A DNA stretch of 6,278 bases, taken from contig JAQBYL010000257.1 in the NCBI GenBank assembly GCA_027622495.1, forward strand, positions 1-6,278, read 5' to 3'. The translations under genes were made by a program, and so were the position numbers. This document shows, in pieces, positions 5,235 to 6,278 of this stretch; position 1 is the first letter of the stretch, and every line of letters starts with the position of its first letter. Under the pieces are notes generated by a model. That model saw nothing but the letters and a program-made list of their open reading frames with translations, searched no databases and was not told the origin of the DNA. This stretch comes from Pseudomonadota bacterium. GTDB taxonomy: Bacteria > Pseudomonadota > Gammaproteobacteria > Pseudomonadales > Azotimanducaceae.

Positions 5235-6278
5235 ACGTCTGTGAACCCACGGGACCTTCCTTGAGCAACGCCGACCTTGCAGCTCTCAACGCGAGTTGCG
5301 AATGCGTGCCTCTCTCCAGAAGCATGATCGATGAGAGCATAGCAAGCCAAAGCAGGATCGATGGCATCAAAGAGATGCTTAACGAACGGCCTCACCTGTT
5401 TGCCGGTAGTGCTGTGTTTATCAGCACCAACGAATGGCAGCAGATGGTTCAGCAGATGCAGGCTATCGAGGCGATTACGCGTCTGCCGGCCTACCAGGCC
5501 CATATCGTCGCACGTACATCAGCGGCTATGGTTGCGCCACCTGCCCGGCAGTCCGCAAACGCCGGTCTCTTGATGGGTTATGACTTTCATATCACAAACA
5601 ACGGTCCCCGCCTGATCGAGGTGAACACCAACGCCGGTGGGGCATTCCTCGCCAACGAGATGCTCAATGCCACTCAGAAGGTTGCTTCAATCTGTGGATC
5701 GACACCGACGTTTGATCCAGCCACGGTGAAAGCAAGTCTCATTCAGATGTTCATACACGAGTGGCAGCTCGCAGGTCGACAGGGCAAGCCACACACCATC
5801 GCCATCGTCGATCGTGACCCCGAGCGCCAGTATCTGTATCCGGATATGCAGCTGGCGGCAGAGTTGCTGCGCGAATCTGGCATCGAGGTGATCTGTGTAG
5901 ACCCTGGCGCGCTTCACCTGCTCGGAGATCGACTGGCAGTCTCCGGCACAATCATCGATATGGTTTACAACCGATTGACTGATTTTTCACTCGAGCACCC
6001 GGAACACCAACTGTTGAAGCAGGCATATGAAAATGATCAGGTTGTTTTAAGTCCTGCACCGATGCATCACGCTCTGTTCGCAGACAAGCGAAATCTCGCG
6101 ATCTTCAGGAATCAGCAGCTGCTAACGGCTATGGGCGCCCGACCGATTGATGTCGAAACACTGCAACAGCTGCCGCACACACGCAACGTCACGCCAGATC
6201 TGGTCGAACAGATGTGGCAACAGCGTAGGAACCTGTTCTTCAAACCATCGGCTGGTTATGGTGGGCGGGCAGCATATC
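5231..6278 (+). CDS. Unrecognised protein with motifs of a circularly permuted ATP-grasp ligase (3' end outside the window)
   Basis: The 349 visible residues are open to the right edge. I know no named gene for it. The block GYDFHITNNGPRLIEVNTNAGG (116-137; starts GYDFH, ends NTNAGG) has the E-x-N pattern (Glu130, Asn132) of ATP-grasp magnesium ligands. VYNRLTDF (245-252) and ADKRNLAIF (284-292) follow, then LFFKPSAGYGGRAAY (335-349), which looks like the ATP-binding lysine (Lys338) and glycine-rich loop. In standard ATP-grasp enzymes the lysine and loop come before E-x-N; here the order is reversed, as in eukaryotic glutathione synthetase and glutathionylspermidine synthetase. Residues 188-232 (HTIAIVDRDP onward) resemble an inserted Rossmann-like substrate domain. 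Such enzymes join a carboxylate to an amine or thiol using ATP. The ATG overlaps the arsR stop (ATGA), implying coupled translation and ArsR control. Substrate unknown; the fold call is an inference. Confidence 0.62.
   Translation, partial: MNVCEPTGPSLSNADLAALNASCECVPLSRSMIDESIASQSRIDGIKEMLNERPHLFAGSAVFISTNEWQQMVQQMQAIEAITRLPAYQAHIVARTSAAMVAPPARQSANAGLLMGYDFHITNNGPRLIEVNTNAGGAFLANEMLNATQKVASICGSTPTFDPATVKASLIQMFIHEWQLAGRQGKPHTIAIVDRDPERQYLYPDMQLAAELLRESGIEVICVDPGALHLLGDRLAVSGTIIDMVYNRLTDFSLEHPEHQLLKQAYENDQVVLSPAPMHHALFADKRNLAIFRNQQLLTAMGARPIDVETLQQLPHTRNVTPDLVEQMWQQRRNLFFKPSAGYGGRAAY

Overview
The window looks like chromosome from a Gram-negative proteobacterium, most likely a gammaproteobacterium. 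This is an inference from moderate GC content, Shine-Dalgarno-led genes and a gene set (UspE-like protein, TrhA/YqfA-type hemolysin III, RidA, GFA protein, ArsR) common in environmental and marine Gammaproteobacteria. No rRNA, tRNA, insertion sequence, integrase or CRISPR array is visible. Seven genes fill nearly all of it, and no gene-free stretch exceeds 300 bases.

Left part (1-2480). Two minus-strand genes lie in series: a 550-residue D-aminoacylase-like amidohydrolase (656-2308), then a tandem universal stress protein cut by the left edge (1-491). A strong rho-independent terminator (596-633) lies between them, so they are probably separate transcripts. A good extended -10 element lies just upstream of the amidohydrolase, in the gap it shares with the divergent hemolysin III gene.

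Middle part (2481-4733). Four single genes alternate in direction: a hemolysin III/PAQR membrane protein (+), a class 3 lipase (-), a RidA-family protein (+) and a small zinc-type GFA/CENP-V protein (-). They look like independent housekeeping or accessory functions. Two starts need attention. The GFA gene starts at a GTG with an ideal ribosome binding site, 38 codons inside its longest reading frame. The lipase has two credible starts, and the choice decides whether 29 or 107 bp separate it from the RidA gene.

Right part (4734-6278). This is the most interesting region. An ArsR-family repressor with a C-terminal Cys-Cys...Cys cluster of the kind known to bind As(III) overlaps the next gene by 4 bp (ATGA). 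That gene encodes an unrecognised protein, cut by the right edge, whose motifs suggest a circularly permuted ATP-grasp ligase. A perfect inverted repeat ends 2 bp before the arsR start codon. There is no Shine-Dalgarno sequence, which suggests a leaderless, autorepressed transcript. The pair may be a metalloid-responsive operon encoding a ligase that makes a peptide or amide product.
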